Positions 1 to 6,692 of a stretch of DNA of 13,066 bases are shown here, in pieces; position 1 is the stretch's first letter, and every line of letters begins with the position of its first letter. The translations under genes and the position numbers were made by a program. The DNA is from Pseudomonadota bacterium. Lineage in GTDB: Bacteria > Pseudomonadota > Gammaproteobacteria > Burkholderiales > Burkholderiaceae_D. The DNA lies in contig JAFECY010000107.1 of assembly GCA_018241865.1 (NCBI GenBank), forward strand, positions 1 through 13,066, written 5' to 3'. A model generated the notes under the pieces. That model had not been told where the DNA came from. It searched no databases and saw nothing but the letters and a program-made list of their open reading frames with translations.

Positions 1-651
1 ACTGCCGCGCCGCTGTTTTTCAAGATTGTGGACAGTTTGCGCGCGCAGAAACTCGACGGTGCCGAACCCGATCGTCCGTTACCGCCGAACGTAACGCGAG
101 TCGAAGTCTGCACCGCCAGCGGCGACTTGCCGAACGATTTATGCAAGGATCGCAGCTCGACATGGTTCATCCCCGGCAAATCGCCCATCCGCATCAGTCG
201 CCTGCACCGCGCAGTGAAGATCGATACGCGCACCGGCAATCCGACCTGCGACAACGGACCGTATGTCCGTACTGAAGTCTATGAATTTTGGCCGACTGAT
301 CTGCAGCGCCTATTTCGCCAAGCCGGCATGCCGCGCCGCCAACCGCCGGTCATGCCCGATTGCGCGCAAACCGACAACGAACCGGGCGATGCGCCGCTCA
401 TCACTTCCCCCAATCGCGGCGCGACCTACACCGTGCAGCTATCGAAAATGACACCCATCGCTTTGCGCGCTAGCGCGGCGGCCACCGAACAAACGCTGTA
501 CTGGTTCGCCAACGGCGGTCTGATCGGCAAGAGCAAAGGCGGGGAAGGGGTGAACTGGTTGCCGGGTGGCCCCGGAAGTTATCAGTTGCGGGTCATCGAC
601 CAGCATGGCAGGGCGGATGTGCGGGAGGTGGAGGTGGAGTTTGTGCCGTGA
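1..651 (+). CDS. pbpC: Penicillin-binding protein 1C, C-terminal part (5' end outside window)
   Basis: The reading frame is open from base 1 and ends at TGA 649-651, giving the last 216 residues of a longer protein. PBP1C is a periplasmic, membrane-anchored bifunctional glycosyltransferase/transpeptidase for peptidoglycan; both catalytic domains would lie upstream. What is visible fits the tail of the family: the transition TAAPLFFKIVDSL, the conserved block with VCTASGDLPNDLC and TWFIPGKSPI, then a C-terminal beta-sandwich of the BiPBP_C type from about base 385, beginning ITSPNRGATY and containing LYWFANGGLIGKS and SYQLRVIDQHGRA. A GTG at 28 could act as a start only in a truncated product and is not used here. 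The gene is convergent with the thioredoxin-like gene 20 bases away. The family assignment is confident; whether the gene is intact upstream cannot be seen. Confidence 0.9.
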   Translation, partial: TAAPLFFKIVDSLRAQKLDGAEPDRPLPPNVTRVEVCTASGDLPNDLCKDRSSTWFIPGKSPIRISRLHRAVKIDTRTGNPTCDNGPYVRTEVYEFWPTDLQRLFRQAGMPRRQPPVMPDCAQTDNEPGDAPLITSPNRGATYTVQLSKMTPIALRASAAATEQTLYWFANGGLIGKSKGGEGVNWLPGGPGSYQLRVIDQHGRADVREVEVEFVP

Positions 652-671
652 TTGAGAAGTGCGCGCTTGGT

Positions 672-1094
672 TCAAATTGCATTCAACCGCCGCCGCAGAT
701 CGCATTCTTCTTGCCATGTTTTGCGTTCGACACTGCTTGCGGCTTCTTCCCGCAATTCGGTTTCGCTCTTACGCACATACGAAGTCAGCAGACGTTGCGC
801 CACCTGCGTTTCCGGTAGCACGGTGCCGAAGAAGGCGACGGTACCGCCGCGCTGCAGCAGCAGAGTGGGAAAATTTTCGATATCGATGTCACCCACCAGA
901 TCGGCTTGATCTTCGATATCGATCCAGAGGAAATGCTTGTCTGGGTGCTGCCCCGCCCATTCCTCGAAACGGGATCGGTACGTTTTGCAGGCGTCGCACC
1001 AAGCGGCGCATAGGCAGGCGACTACCCAAGCGTCGTCGCGCAGCAGCGCACGGATTTGCGCGCGGTTGTCTTGCTCGATGGTCAGTGCGGTCAT
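672..1094 (-). CDS. Thioredoxin-like protein with WCDAC active site
   Basis: This encodes a 140-residue thioredoxin-fold protein without a signal peptide, so probably cytoplasmic. The redox motif is W32-C33-D-A-C36, preceded by strand residues VVACLCAA, and a cis-proline is at F75-P76-T, as in thioredoxins. The CDAC inter-cysteine pair differs from the CGPC of classical thioredoxin, so its redox potential and partners are probably different. The C-terminal 30 residues are rich in E, R and K and extend past the fold as a likely helix. It is about 30 residues longer than TrxA. The ATG at 1094 is the only good start. It is transcribed divergently from tsaB and a TACAAT box lies only 6 bases upstream of the ATG, suggesting a leaderless or nearly leaderless mRNA. 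The substrate is unknown. Confidence 0.85.
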   Translation of the reverse strand: MTALTIEQDNRAQIRALLRDDAWVVACLCAAWCDACKTYRSRFEEWAGQHPDKHFLWIDIEDQADLVGDIDIENFPTLLLQRGGTVAFFGTVLPETQVAQRLLTSYVRKSETELREEAASSVERKTWQEECDLRRRLNAI

Positions 1095-1100
1095 GGCGAC

Positions 1101-1129
1101 ATTGTAGGGGTTTCGCGGAAATTGTGCGA
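1101..1129 (-). promoter_or_regulatory. Putative promoter of the thioredoxin-like gene
   Basis: On the minus strand TACAAT (1106-1101) is a good -10 box ending 6 bases before the ATG. The best-spaced -35 candidate, TCGCAC (1129-1124, 17-base spacer), is poor. Transcription would begin at or very near the start codon. Inferred from sequence only. Confidence 0.4.
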
Positions 1130-1157
1130 TTGCGAGCGCGGGATGGCGCGGTAGAAT
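1130..1157 (+). promoter_or_regulatory. Putative promoter of the tsaB-rimI-udg-DUF1853 operon
   Basis: TTGCGA (1130-1135) and TAGAAT (1152-1157) are separated by 16 bases. The -10 ends 5 bases before the tsaB ATG at 1163, so the expected transcription start falls on the start codon and no Shine-Dalgarno sequence can be present in that transcript. It is back to back with the minus-strand promoter at 1101-1129. Confidence 0.5.
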
Positions 1158-1162
1158 ACGGC

Positions 1163-1885
1163 ATGCCCACTATTCTCGCTATCGAAACCTCCGCCGAACT
1201 GGCCTCCGTCGCCTTGCTGCGCGACGGCCAGTTGACCACGCTCGAATCGAGCGGCGTGCACACCCATTCCGATACGATTTTACCCATGACCCAGCGGCTG
1301 TTGACGCAGGCCGGCATCGCTATTGTCGATTGTGATGCGATCGCTTTTGGTTGCGGCCCCGGTTCCTTTACCGGCGTGCGTACCGCGTGCGGCGTGGTGC
1401 AGGGGTTGGCGTTCGGCAGCGAAAAATCGGTGGTGCCGGTGGTGAGTTTGCTGGCCATGGCTGAAGCGTGCCGCGAAACCTGCGGCGCACGCGATGTACT
1501 GGCTGTGCTCGATGCACGCATGGGCGAGGTGTACTGGGCGCAGTACCGTTATGCGGAACAGGATGGCGGGCACTGGCGCGCGGTGATTGCGCCGACGCTG
1601 TCATCGGCAGCGGCAGTGCAGCCGCAAGGGATGGTGCAGGCGTGCGGCAATGGCTTGCGTGCTTATGCGACCGATTTTTCTGGACGCGATTTTTTCGCCG
1701 CTGGCTTGATGGATATCTTGCCGCACGCAGCGCCAATCGCTCGACTCGGGCAACAAGCATATGCGCGCGGTGAAGTTGTGCCGGCGCAGGATGCCCAGCC
1801 GCTTTACCTGCGTAATAAAGTGGCATTGACCACCAATGAACGGTTAGCGAAGGCTGAAGGTGTGGCGGCGGGGATGGCGACATGA
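1163..1885 (+). CDS. tsaB: tRNA threonylcarbamoyladenosine biosynthesis protein TsaB
   Basis: TsaB is the non-catalytic ASKHA-fold partner of TsaD. With TsaE and TsaC it places the t6A modification at A37 of ANN-decoding tRNAs in the cytoplasm. The 240-residue product begins MPTILAIETS, the nucleotide-fold phosphate-1 strand, has HTHSDTILP at about 33-41 and the hallmark GPGSFTGVR at 65-73, and ends with the family-typical PLYLRNKVA. The ATG at 1163 is chosen because the conserved fold begins there. The frame is open upstream to 659, but that part lies over the thioredoxin-like gene and shows no homology I recognise. Its TGA overlaps the rimI start as ATGA (1882-1885). Length is normal for the family. 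Being paired with rimI is a very common proteobacterial arrangement. Confidence 0.95.
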   Translation: MPTILAIETSAELASVALLRDGQLTTLESSGVHTHSDTILPMTQRLLTQAGIAIVDCDAIAFGCGPGSFTGVRTACGVVQGLAFGSEKSVVPVVSLLAMAEACRETCGARDVLAVLDARMGEVYWAQYRYAEQDGGHWRAVIAPTLSSAAAVQPQGMVQACGNGLRAYATDFSGRDFFAAGLMDILPHAAPIARLGQQAYARGEVVPAQDAQPLYLRNKVALTTNERLAKAEGVAAGMAT

Positions 1886-2367
1886 GCGCGGTTCCCCATT
1901 CCATGATGCCGCAGCTTGGCGGACTTGATTTGATGCCGATGCGGATCGATGACATCGAACAAATCATGGTGATCGAAAACAGCGTGTATCCGCACCCGTG
2001 GACGCGCGGGAATTTTCTCGATTCGCTGTATAGCCGATATGAGACCGCCGTGCTGCGCGACACGACGTATGACGTGATGGGATATTACTTGGTGATGCTG
2101 GCGGTCGATGAGGCGCATTTGTTGAACATCACCGTGCGGCGTGACTTGCATGGCAAAGGGTATGGCCGCTTGCTGCTCGATAACATGGTGGCGATGGCGC
2201 GCGACAAAGCGATGTCGTCGGTTTTGCTGGAAGTGCGCCCCTCCAATGCACGCGCACTAGCGATTTACGAGCATTACGGTTTTAGCAGAATCGGCCAGCG
2301 CAAAGGCTATTACCCGGCAGACGGCAACACCCGCGAAGACGCGATCGTCATGAGGTTGCCGATATGA
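1882..2367 (+). CDS. rimI: N-alpha-acetyltransferase RimI (ribosomal protein S18 acetylation)
   Basis: This is a GNAT-fold acetyltransferase of 161 residues. In E. coli RimI acetylates the N-terminus of ribosomal protein S18 using acetyl-CoA; that role is assumed here from the family and the tsaB neighbour. The acetyl-CoA pyrophosphate loop is R87-D-L-H-G-K-G-Y-G95. The block LEVRPSNARALAIYEHYGF (about 116-134) carries Glu117 and Tyr129, matching the catalytic Glu and Tyr of E. coli RimI. About 17 residues precede the conserved LMPMRIDDIE start of the fold, so an internal start at Met18 is possible. However, the ATG at 1882 has GGGGA seven bases upstream and overlaps the tsaB stop by 4 bases, favouring translational coupling. 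Its own stop overlaps the next gene as ATGA (2364-2367). Confidence 0.93.
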   Translation: MSAVPHSMMPQLGGLDLMPMRIDDIEQIMVIENSVYPHPWTRGNFLDSLYSRYETAVLRDTTYDVMGYYLVMLAVDEAHLLNITVRRDLHGKGYGRLLLDNMVAMARDKAMSSVLLEVRPSNARALAIYEHYGFSRIGQRKGYYPADGNTREDAIVMRLPI

Positions 2368-3110
2368 GTGCGCTCGATCATCGCCGCGTGCGTTTTCTCG
2401 ATGAGATGGGCATTGCGCCGGTTTGGATTTTGCGCGATGCGTCACCGGCGGTGGCTGCGCAGCAGGTTCAGCAAGTGCCGCAAGAACACACGTCCGCCCG
2501 ATCGACGCAAACCGCAGACACCGTTGCGGCTATGGATTGGACACAACTGGAAGCAAGCGTATCCGGTTGCACCCTATGCGGCTTGTGTCAGGGGCGCAGC
2601 AACACGGTATTCGGCGTCGGCGATCGCAAAGCGCGATGGTTGTTCGTCGGCGAGGGACCGGGCCGCAACGAAGATCAGCAAGGCGAACCCTTCGTCGGCA
2701 ACGCCGGCAAGCTGCTCGACAATATGTTACTGGCGATGGGACTGCAGCGCGGCAACGATGTCTTCATCGCCAATGTCGTCAAATGCCGGCCGACCGACGG
2801 CAATGGCCGCGACCGGCCGCCGACGGCGGAAGAAAGTGCGGCCTGCATGCCTTACCTAGAACGGCAGATCGCGCTGATTCAACCGACCGTCATCGTCGCG
2901 CTCGGCAAGACCGCTGCACTGGCTTTGTTGGAAGCCGACGCGGAAACGCCGGTGGCGCAACTGCGCGGCAAAGTGCATCAGCGTAATGGCGTACCCTTGG
3001 TGGTCACCTATCATCCTTCGTATTTGCTGCGCACGCCCGGCGACAAGGCCAAGGCTTGGCAGGATTTGTGTCTAGCTATGACGACTCACGCTGCGTCGCA
3101 TGCCGACTGA
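2364..3110 (+). CDS. Uracil-DNA glycosylase, family 4 type with iron-sulfur cluster
   Basis: This enzyme removes uracil from DNA to start base-excision repair. The 248-residue product has the family-4 motif VGEGPGRNED at 95-104 followed by GEPFVGNAG, and the second motif HPSYLLR at 217-223. Candidate [4Fe-4S] ligands are Cys69 and Cys72 (with Cys75 nearby), Cys141 in KCRP, and Cys161, the same layout as in thermophilic UDGa. About 65 residues precede the catalytic domain. Of these, residues 8-25 (RVRFLDEMGIAPVWILRD) look like the conserved N-terminal patch seen in betaproteobacterial homologues. It is joined to the domain by an Ala/Gln-rich linker that looks disordered. The start is supported by GAGG eight bases upstream and the 4-base overlap with rimI. 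The 3' end overlaps the DUF1853 gene by 11 bases. Confidence 0.92.
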   Translation: MSALDHRRVRFLDEMGIAPVWILRDASPAVAAQQVQQVPQEHTSARSTQTADTVAAMDWTQLEASVSGCTLCGLCQGRSNTVFGVGDRKARWLFVGEGPGRNEDQQGEPFVGNAGKLLDNMLLAMGLQRGNDVFIANVVKCRPTDGNGRDRPPTAEESAACMPYLERQIALIQPTVIVALGKTAALALLEADAETPVAQLRGKVHQRNGVPLVVTYHPSYLLRTPGDKAKAWQDLCLAMTTHAASHAD

Positions 3111-4074
3111 AAATTTTCAGCGGCGATTCCACCGCCGCTGGCAGCATCTCACCGATCCCCATGTGCGGGCGCTGGCTTGGTTGCTCGATTCTCCCGATGT
3201 GCTCGACCCGCATGCGCCGCAATGGCAGGGCAGAGTCGCCACGTTGCCCGATCCTTTTGAGGGCAATGTAGCGGACTGGTTGCATGATCTGAATTGCCGT
3301 CCACAATCCTTGTATGCATCCCTGAAGCTGCAACCGCTGACCCGGCTCGGCCGCTATGCCGAAAGCTTGATGGCTTTTTATTTTGCGCAGCACGATCTGC
3401 TGATTGCGCATGGCGTTCAGGTGAGAGAAGTGCGCGAGAGCGCTACTGCTACCATCGGTGAGTTCGATTTTCTGTTGCGTGCAGCAGGCAGCGGCGACAC
3501 GCTCCTGCACTGGGAGCTGGCGACCAAATTTTATCTACTGGAGCCCAGCGGCGCGGGTCATGCGGCCGATTATTTTGTCGGCCCCAATCTGGCGGATACC
3601 TTGGGCGCCAAGATGCGCAAGATATTCGACCAGCAGCTTGCGCTATCGCAGCATCCCGCCGCTGCCGCTTACTTGCCGCAGCCGGTGCGGCAAGCACAGG
3701 CGCTCATCAAGGGCTGGCTGTTTTATCACGATGCGGCCGCGGTCACACCGGCGGCCGGCATCGCCACGAATCATTGTCGCGGTTTTTGGTGCGAGCTGAG
3801 CAGCGTTCCGCGTTGCGATGGCGCAGCTTTTGCGATTCTGTCGCGTCTGCAATGGTTGGCGCCAGCGCGACTGCCCGGCCATTTAACGATGGACAAGGCG
3901 GCGTTGCAAGCAGCGCTGGAAACACATTTCGCCACCGACCGCGCGCCCGTGCTGATTGCCGTGCTGGAGTCGGATGGAAGCGAGGCGATGGAAGTGGAAC
4001 GCGGGTTCATTGTCCCGGATGATTGGCGCGAGCGCGCCGGGGAGCGATTGCAGCGTCCGGGTTTGCTCGGTTAG
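3100..4074 (+). CDS. DUF1853 family protein, possible PD-(D/E)XK-like nuclease fold
   Basis: This 324-residue protein has no signal peptide or membrane segment. I recognise the DUF1853 pattern: an N-terminal WQHLTDPHVRALAWLLDSP, a central GEFDFLL (Glu121, Asp123), then HWELATKFYL (Glu139, Lys143), and YFVGPNLADTLGAKMRKIF downstream. An acidic residue (Glu88 in GRYAESLMAFY), then Asp123, then Glu139 with Lys143 resembles the residue order of PD-(D/E)XK nucleases, although the spacing of E and K is not the textbook E-x-K. The biochemical role is unknown. The gene overlaps the glycosylase gene by 11 bases and has no clear Shine-Dalgarno sequence, so it is probably translated by coupling. This makes a DNA-repair role plausible but unproven. 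Its TAG overlaps the lplT stop on the other strand. Confidence 0.85.
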   Translation: MPTENFQRRFHRRWQHLTDPHVRALAWLLDSPDVLDPHAPQWQGRVATLPDPFEGNVADWLHDLNCRPQSLYASLKLQPLTRLGRYAESLMAFYFAQHDLLIAHGVQVREVRESATATIGEFDFLLRAAGSGDTLLHWELATKFYLLEPSGAGHAADYFVGPNLADTLGAKMRKIFDQQLALSQHPAAAAYLPQPVRQAQALIKGWLFYHDAAAVTPAAGIATNHCRGFWCELSSVPRCDGAAFAILSRLQWLAPARLPGHLTMDKAALQAALETHFATDRAPVLIAVLESDGSEAMEVERGFIVPDDWRERAGERLQRPGLLG

Positions 4075-5339
4075 TGCTTGTGATCGCCGATCAACGCGAG
4101 CGAGTCGTGCTGACGTTGATTGGCGGCATGCCAGCGCATGACGAGCAGCATGGTTGATGCGACGAAGAGGCCGAATATGACGATCACCATGTTGGCGGTG
4201 AAATGTGCCTTAATCATCAGCACATACAGTGCCAGCATGGTCAACACCGACAGATTTTCGTTGAAATTTTGCACGGCGATCGAATGGCCGGCGCTCATCA
4301 GAATATGGCCGCGATGTTGTAACAAGGCATTCATCGGCACCACGAAAAAGCCCGACAGCGCACCGATGGTGATCAACAACGGGTAGGCGATCCAAACCGA
4401 TTTCACCAGCGTCATCGCCATAACCAGCACGCCCATGGCGATGGCAAGCGGCATGACCGAGAGCGACTTCCTGAGCGGAACGAATTGGGCAGCGGCGATG
4501 GCACCGATGGCTACACCGACCGCGAAAATGCCTTGCAGAATGGCTGCTTGGTCGAGCGGCATGTTCAGAGATTGTTCCGCCCACGCTAGGACGATGAATT
4601 GCAGCACGGCTCCGGCTCCCCAGAACAGCGTGGTGACGGCAAGTGAAATTTGCCCCAGCTTGTCTTTCCACAAAACGTGGAAGCAGTTGGCAAAATCAGC
4701 AATCAGCTTACTCGGAGTGTGCGCTTGGTGATTGTAGCGAGCGCCTGTGTCGGGGATATGCAGGTTGAATAACGCAGCGAGCAGATAGATGCCGATAATG
4801 ACAGACATGGCGGCCTCGGCTGGCGTATTGATGCCGGTATCGATCATCGGCACATCGATGGCGAGCAATCTTGCTGAGACATGCGGATTGATGAGTGCGC
4901 CACCCATGACCGTGCCGAGAATGATGGAAGTGACGGTCAGCCCTTCGATCCAACCGTTGGCCGCGACCAGTTTTTCCGGTGGCAGCAGTTCGGTCAAGAT
5001 GCCGTATTTGGCAGGCGAATAGGCTGCAGCGCCGAGGCCGACTACGCCATAGGCAAGCAAAGGGTGCGCGCCGAAAAACATGATGGCGCAACCCACGATC
5101 TTGACCAGATTGGTCACGAACATGACTTTGCCCTTGGGCATGGAATCGGCGAATGCGCCGACGAAAGCGGCGAGCAAGACGTAAGAAAGGACGAAGAACA
5201 GCTTGAGCAGCGGGGTCATCCAATCGGGGGATTTCATCATGGCCAGAACGGCGATGGCGACGATCAGCAGCGCATTGTCCGCCAGCGACGAAAAAAACTG
5301 CGCCGCCATGATCGTGTAAAACCCGCGATTCATTCGCAT
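4071..5339 (-). CDS. lplT: Lysophospholipid transporter LplT (MFS)
   Basis: This is an inner-membrane major facilitator that flips lysophospholipids from the periplasmic to the cytoplasmic leaflet for re-acylation. The 422-residue product has about 12 hydrophobic helices. It carries blocks nearly identical to E. coli LplT: QFFSSLADNALL near the N-terminus, AFVGAFADSMPKGKVMF, GAAAYSPAKYGILTELLP at about 103-120, TTLFWGAGAVLQF, and GFFVVPMNALLQHRG at about 330-344 followed by IAVQNFNENLSVL. In-frame ATGs exist at 5348, 5339 and 5333. 5339 is preferred because AAGG (5353-5350) lies 10 bases upstream, whereas it is only 1 base from 5348. The MNRGF start at 5333 also fits homologues. The E. coli partner gene aas is not adjacent. 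The gene is divergent from alr and convergent with the DUF1853 gene. Confidence 0.93.
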   Translation of the reverse strand: MRMNRGFYTIMAAQFFSSLADNALLIVAIAVLAMMKSPDWMTPLLKLFFVLSYVLLAAFVGAFADSMPKGKVMFVTNLVKIVGCAIMFFGAHPLLAYGVVGLGAAAYSPAKYGILTELLPPEKLVAANGWIEGLTVTSIILGTVMGGALINPHVSARLLAIDVPMIDTGINTPAEAAMSVIIGIYLLAALFNLHIPDTGARYNHQAHTPSKLIADFANCFHVLWKDKLGQISLAVTTLFWGAGAVLQFIVLAWAEQSLNMPLDQAAILQGIFAVGVAIGAIAAAQFVPLRKSLSVMPLAIAMGVLVMAMTLVKSVWIAYPLLITIGALSGFFVVPMNALLQHRGHILMSAGHSIAVQNFNENLSVLTMLALYVLMIKAHFTANMVIVIFGLFVASTMLLVMRWHAANQRQHDSLALIGDHKH

Positions 5340-5368
5340 GTCATGCATACCTTATTGTCTCGGCTGAC

Positions 5369-5376
5369 TTTATACC
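5369..5376 (-). promoter_or_regulatory. Putative extended -10 promoter of lplT
   Basis: The minus strand reads TGGTATAAA around 5377-5369, an extended -10 (TGn followed by TATAAA). The 17-base-spaced -35 position (5397-5392, CTATTT) is poor, which extended -10 promoters tolerate. The implied transcript start is near 5362, giving a leader of roughly 20 bases that contains the AAGG ribosome-binding candidate. Confidence 0.4.
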
Positions 5377-5427
5377 ATGAAAAGCAGAGTGAAATAGGAA
5401 TTCGTCCCTCGCAACAGGCTGCTCCGG

Positions 5428-5433
5428 TAGAAT
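5428..5433 (+). promoter_or_regulatory. Putative -10 box upstream of alr
   Basis: TAGAAT preceded by GG matches the -10 seen before tsaB. No convincing -35 is visible at 16-18 bases. The start would be near 5440, giving a leader of about 45 bases before the alr ATG at 5486. Confidence 0.35.
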
Positions 5434-5485
5434 GAGGGGATTGTTAATTTATGTCGCAATTTCTGCTTCAGATTTCGAGTTTTTC

Positions 5486-6562
5486 ATGCCCCGTCCGCTT
5501 CTCGCCACCATCGATATCGCAGCACTGCAGCACAACCTCGCCGTTGCCAAGACCTGCGCCCCGACCGCTAAAGTCTGGGCCGTGCTCAAGGCCAATGCCT
5601 ATGGTCATGGACTAGAACGCGGCATGCGTGGGTTTGCGGCAGCGGATGGCTTGGGATTGATCGAAGTGGAAGGCGCGGCGCGTTTGCGTGAACTGGGTTG
5701 GCAGAAACCGATTTTGTTGCTGGAAGGCGTGTTCGAGGCCGCCGATTTGCAAGTGGTGGCCGCGCACGGGATCGAGATCGCCGTGCATTGCGCCGAGCAG
5801 ATCGCCATGTTGGAACAGACGAATCTGTCATCTCAGATCGATGTGCATTTGAAGCTGAACAGCGGCATGAACCGACTCGGTTTCAAGCCTGCTGCTTTCC
5901 GTGCCGCATATGAACGCTTGCGGACAATCCCGGCGGTGCGCAACATCGCTTTCATGACGCATTTCGCCAATGCCGAACATGCCGCCAATCCCGGCATGCC
6001 TTTGTCCGAACAGGTGGCGCGCTTTGATGCAGCGACGGTAAATTTAGTTGGCAGCCGTAGCTTATCCAATTCAGCCGCTACGCTCTTGCATGCCGAGGTG
6101 GCAGCGGACTGGATCCGCCCCGGCATCATGCTATACGGCGCGACGCCCGGTGTGAAAACGGCGGCGCAGTTCGGTTTGCGGCCGGCGATGACGTTGACCA
6201 GCGAATTGATCGGTATTCAAGAAATCGCCGCCGGCGATTCGGTCGGCTATGGCAGTCGCTTTATCGCCGACCGGCCGATGCGCGTCGGCGTGGTGGCGTG
6301 CGGCTATGCCGACGGCTACCCGCGTCATGCACCAACCGGCACGCCGGTGTTGGTCGATGGCGTGAAAACGCGCGTGGTCGGCAACGTCTCGATGGACATG
6401 ATAAATGTTGACTTGAGCACTATCCCGCAGGCGCGCGTCGGTAGCCCAGTGACGTTATGGGGCGAGGGCTTGCCGATCGACGAGGTGGCGCAAGCGGCGG
6501 GGACGGTCGGCTATGAGTTGATGTGCGCGCTGGCGCAGCGCGTGCGCGTGGTTGAACGTTAA
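5486..6562 (+). CDS. alr: Alanine racemase
   Basis: This PLP enzyme interconverts L- and D-alanine in the cytoplasm, supplying D-alanine for peptidoglycan. The 358-residue product starts MPRPLLATIDIAALQHNL. The PLP lysine is Lys35 in VLKANAYGHG. The KLNSGMNRLGF block (about 122-132) carries the lysine and arginine conserved near the cofactor. The catalytic tyrosine is Tyr255 in SVGYGSRF, followed by GYADGYPRH and the substrate-side NVSMDMI near 300. The ATG at 5486 is chosen over an in-frame ATG at 5432, because the extra 18 residues show no family match and 5432 sits inside the TAGAAT box. The ribosome-binding site is weak (GAG about 6 bases upstream). Length is typical for the family. An inverted repeat follows the stop. 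Confidence 0.95.
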   Translation: MPRPLLATIDIAALQHNLAVAKTCAPTAKVWAVLKANAYGHGLERGMRGFAAADGLGLIEVEGAARLRELGWQKPILLLEGVFEAADLQVVAAHGIEIAVHCAEQIAMLEQTNLSSQIDVHLKLNSGMNRLGFKPAAFRAAYERLRTIPAVRNIAFMTHFANAEHAANPGMPLSEQVARFDAATVNLVGSRSLSNSAATLLHAEVAADWIRPGIMLYGATPGVKTAAQFGLRPAMTLTSELIGIQEIAAGDSVGYGSRFIADRPMRVGVVACGYADGYPRHAPTGTPVLVDGVKTRVVGNVSMDMINVDLSTIPQARVGSPVTLWGEGLPIDEVAQAAGTVGYELMCALAQRVRVVER

Positions 6563-6570
6563 GTTTATTT

Positions 6571-6667
6571 ACCACGGCGCACACGGCGCGCACGGCGAAA
6601 ACACTCCTCTCTTCTCGTGCGAGAAAAAGGTTTGGTTTTCCGCCGTGCGCGCCGTGTTCGCCGTGGT
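6571..6667. repeat. Large imperfect palindrome made of CACGGCG units
   Basis: The left arm 6571-6597 and right arm 6641-6667 are 27-base inverted copies with one mismatch (C6580 against T6658). Each arm holds three CACGGCG units with a 9-base period (6573, 6582, 6591, and CGCCGTG at 6641, 6650, 6659). AAAAC (6598-6602) and GTTTT (6635-6639) extend the stem past one unpaired base. The 43-base centre holds a smaller hairpin, TTCTC/GAGAA at 6612-6616 and 6621-6625. It fills most of the alr-radA gap. Translated, it yields the NHGEHGAHGG-like string known as spurious proteins in many genomes, so it is probably a copy of a dispersed intergenic repeat family. No T-run follows either arm, so a classical intrinsic terminator is not supported. 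Confidence 0.85.
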
Positions 6668-6692
6668 TCAATCGTTTTGAACGGTAGCTGTC

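Noticed and set aside
659..1162. Upstream extension of the tsaB reading frame
   Set aside because: The extension overlaps the thioredoxin-like gene and is Arg/Cys-rich; the TsaB fold begins at MPTILAIETS (1163).
1368..2063. 231-codon minus-strand frame across tsaB and rimI
   Set aside because: It spans a junction between two well-supported genes on the other strand and shows no motif.
5432..5485. Earlier in-frame ATG for alr
   Set aside because: The 18 extra residues match nothing in alanine racemases and the ATG lies within the putative -10 box.
6571..6667. Palindrome as an intrinsic terminator
   Set aside because: Neither strand has a T-run after the outer stem, so it lacks the second required part of an intrinsic terminator.
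6571..6667. CRISPR-like array
   Set aside because: The units are 7 bases at a 9-base period in opposite orientations with no spacers of useful length.
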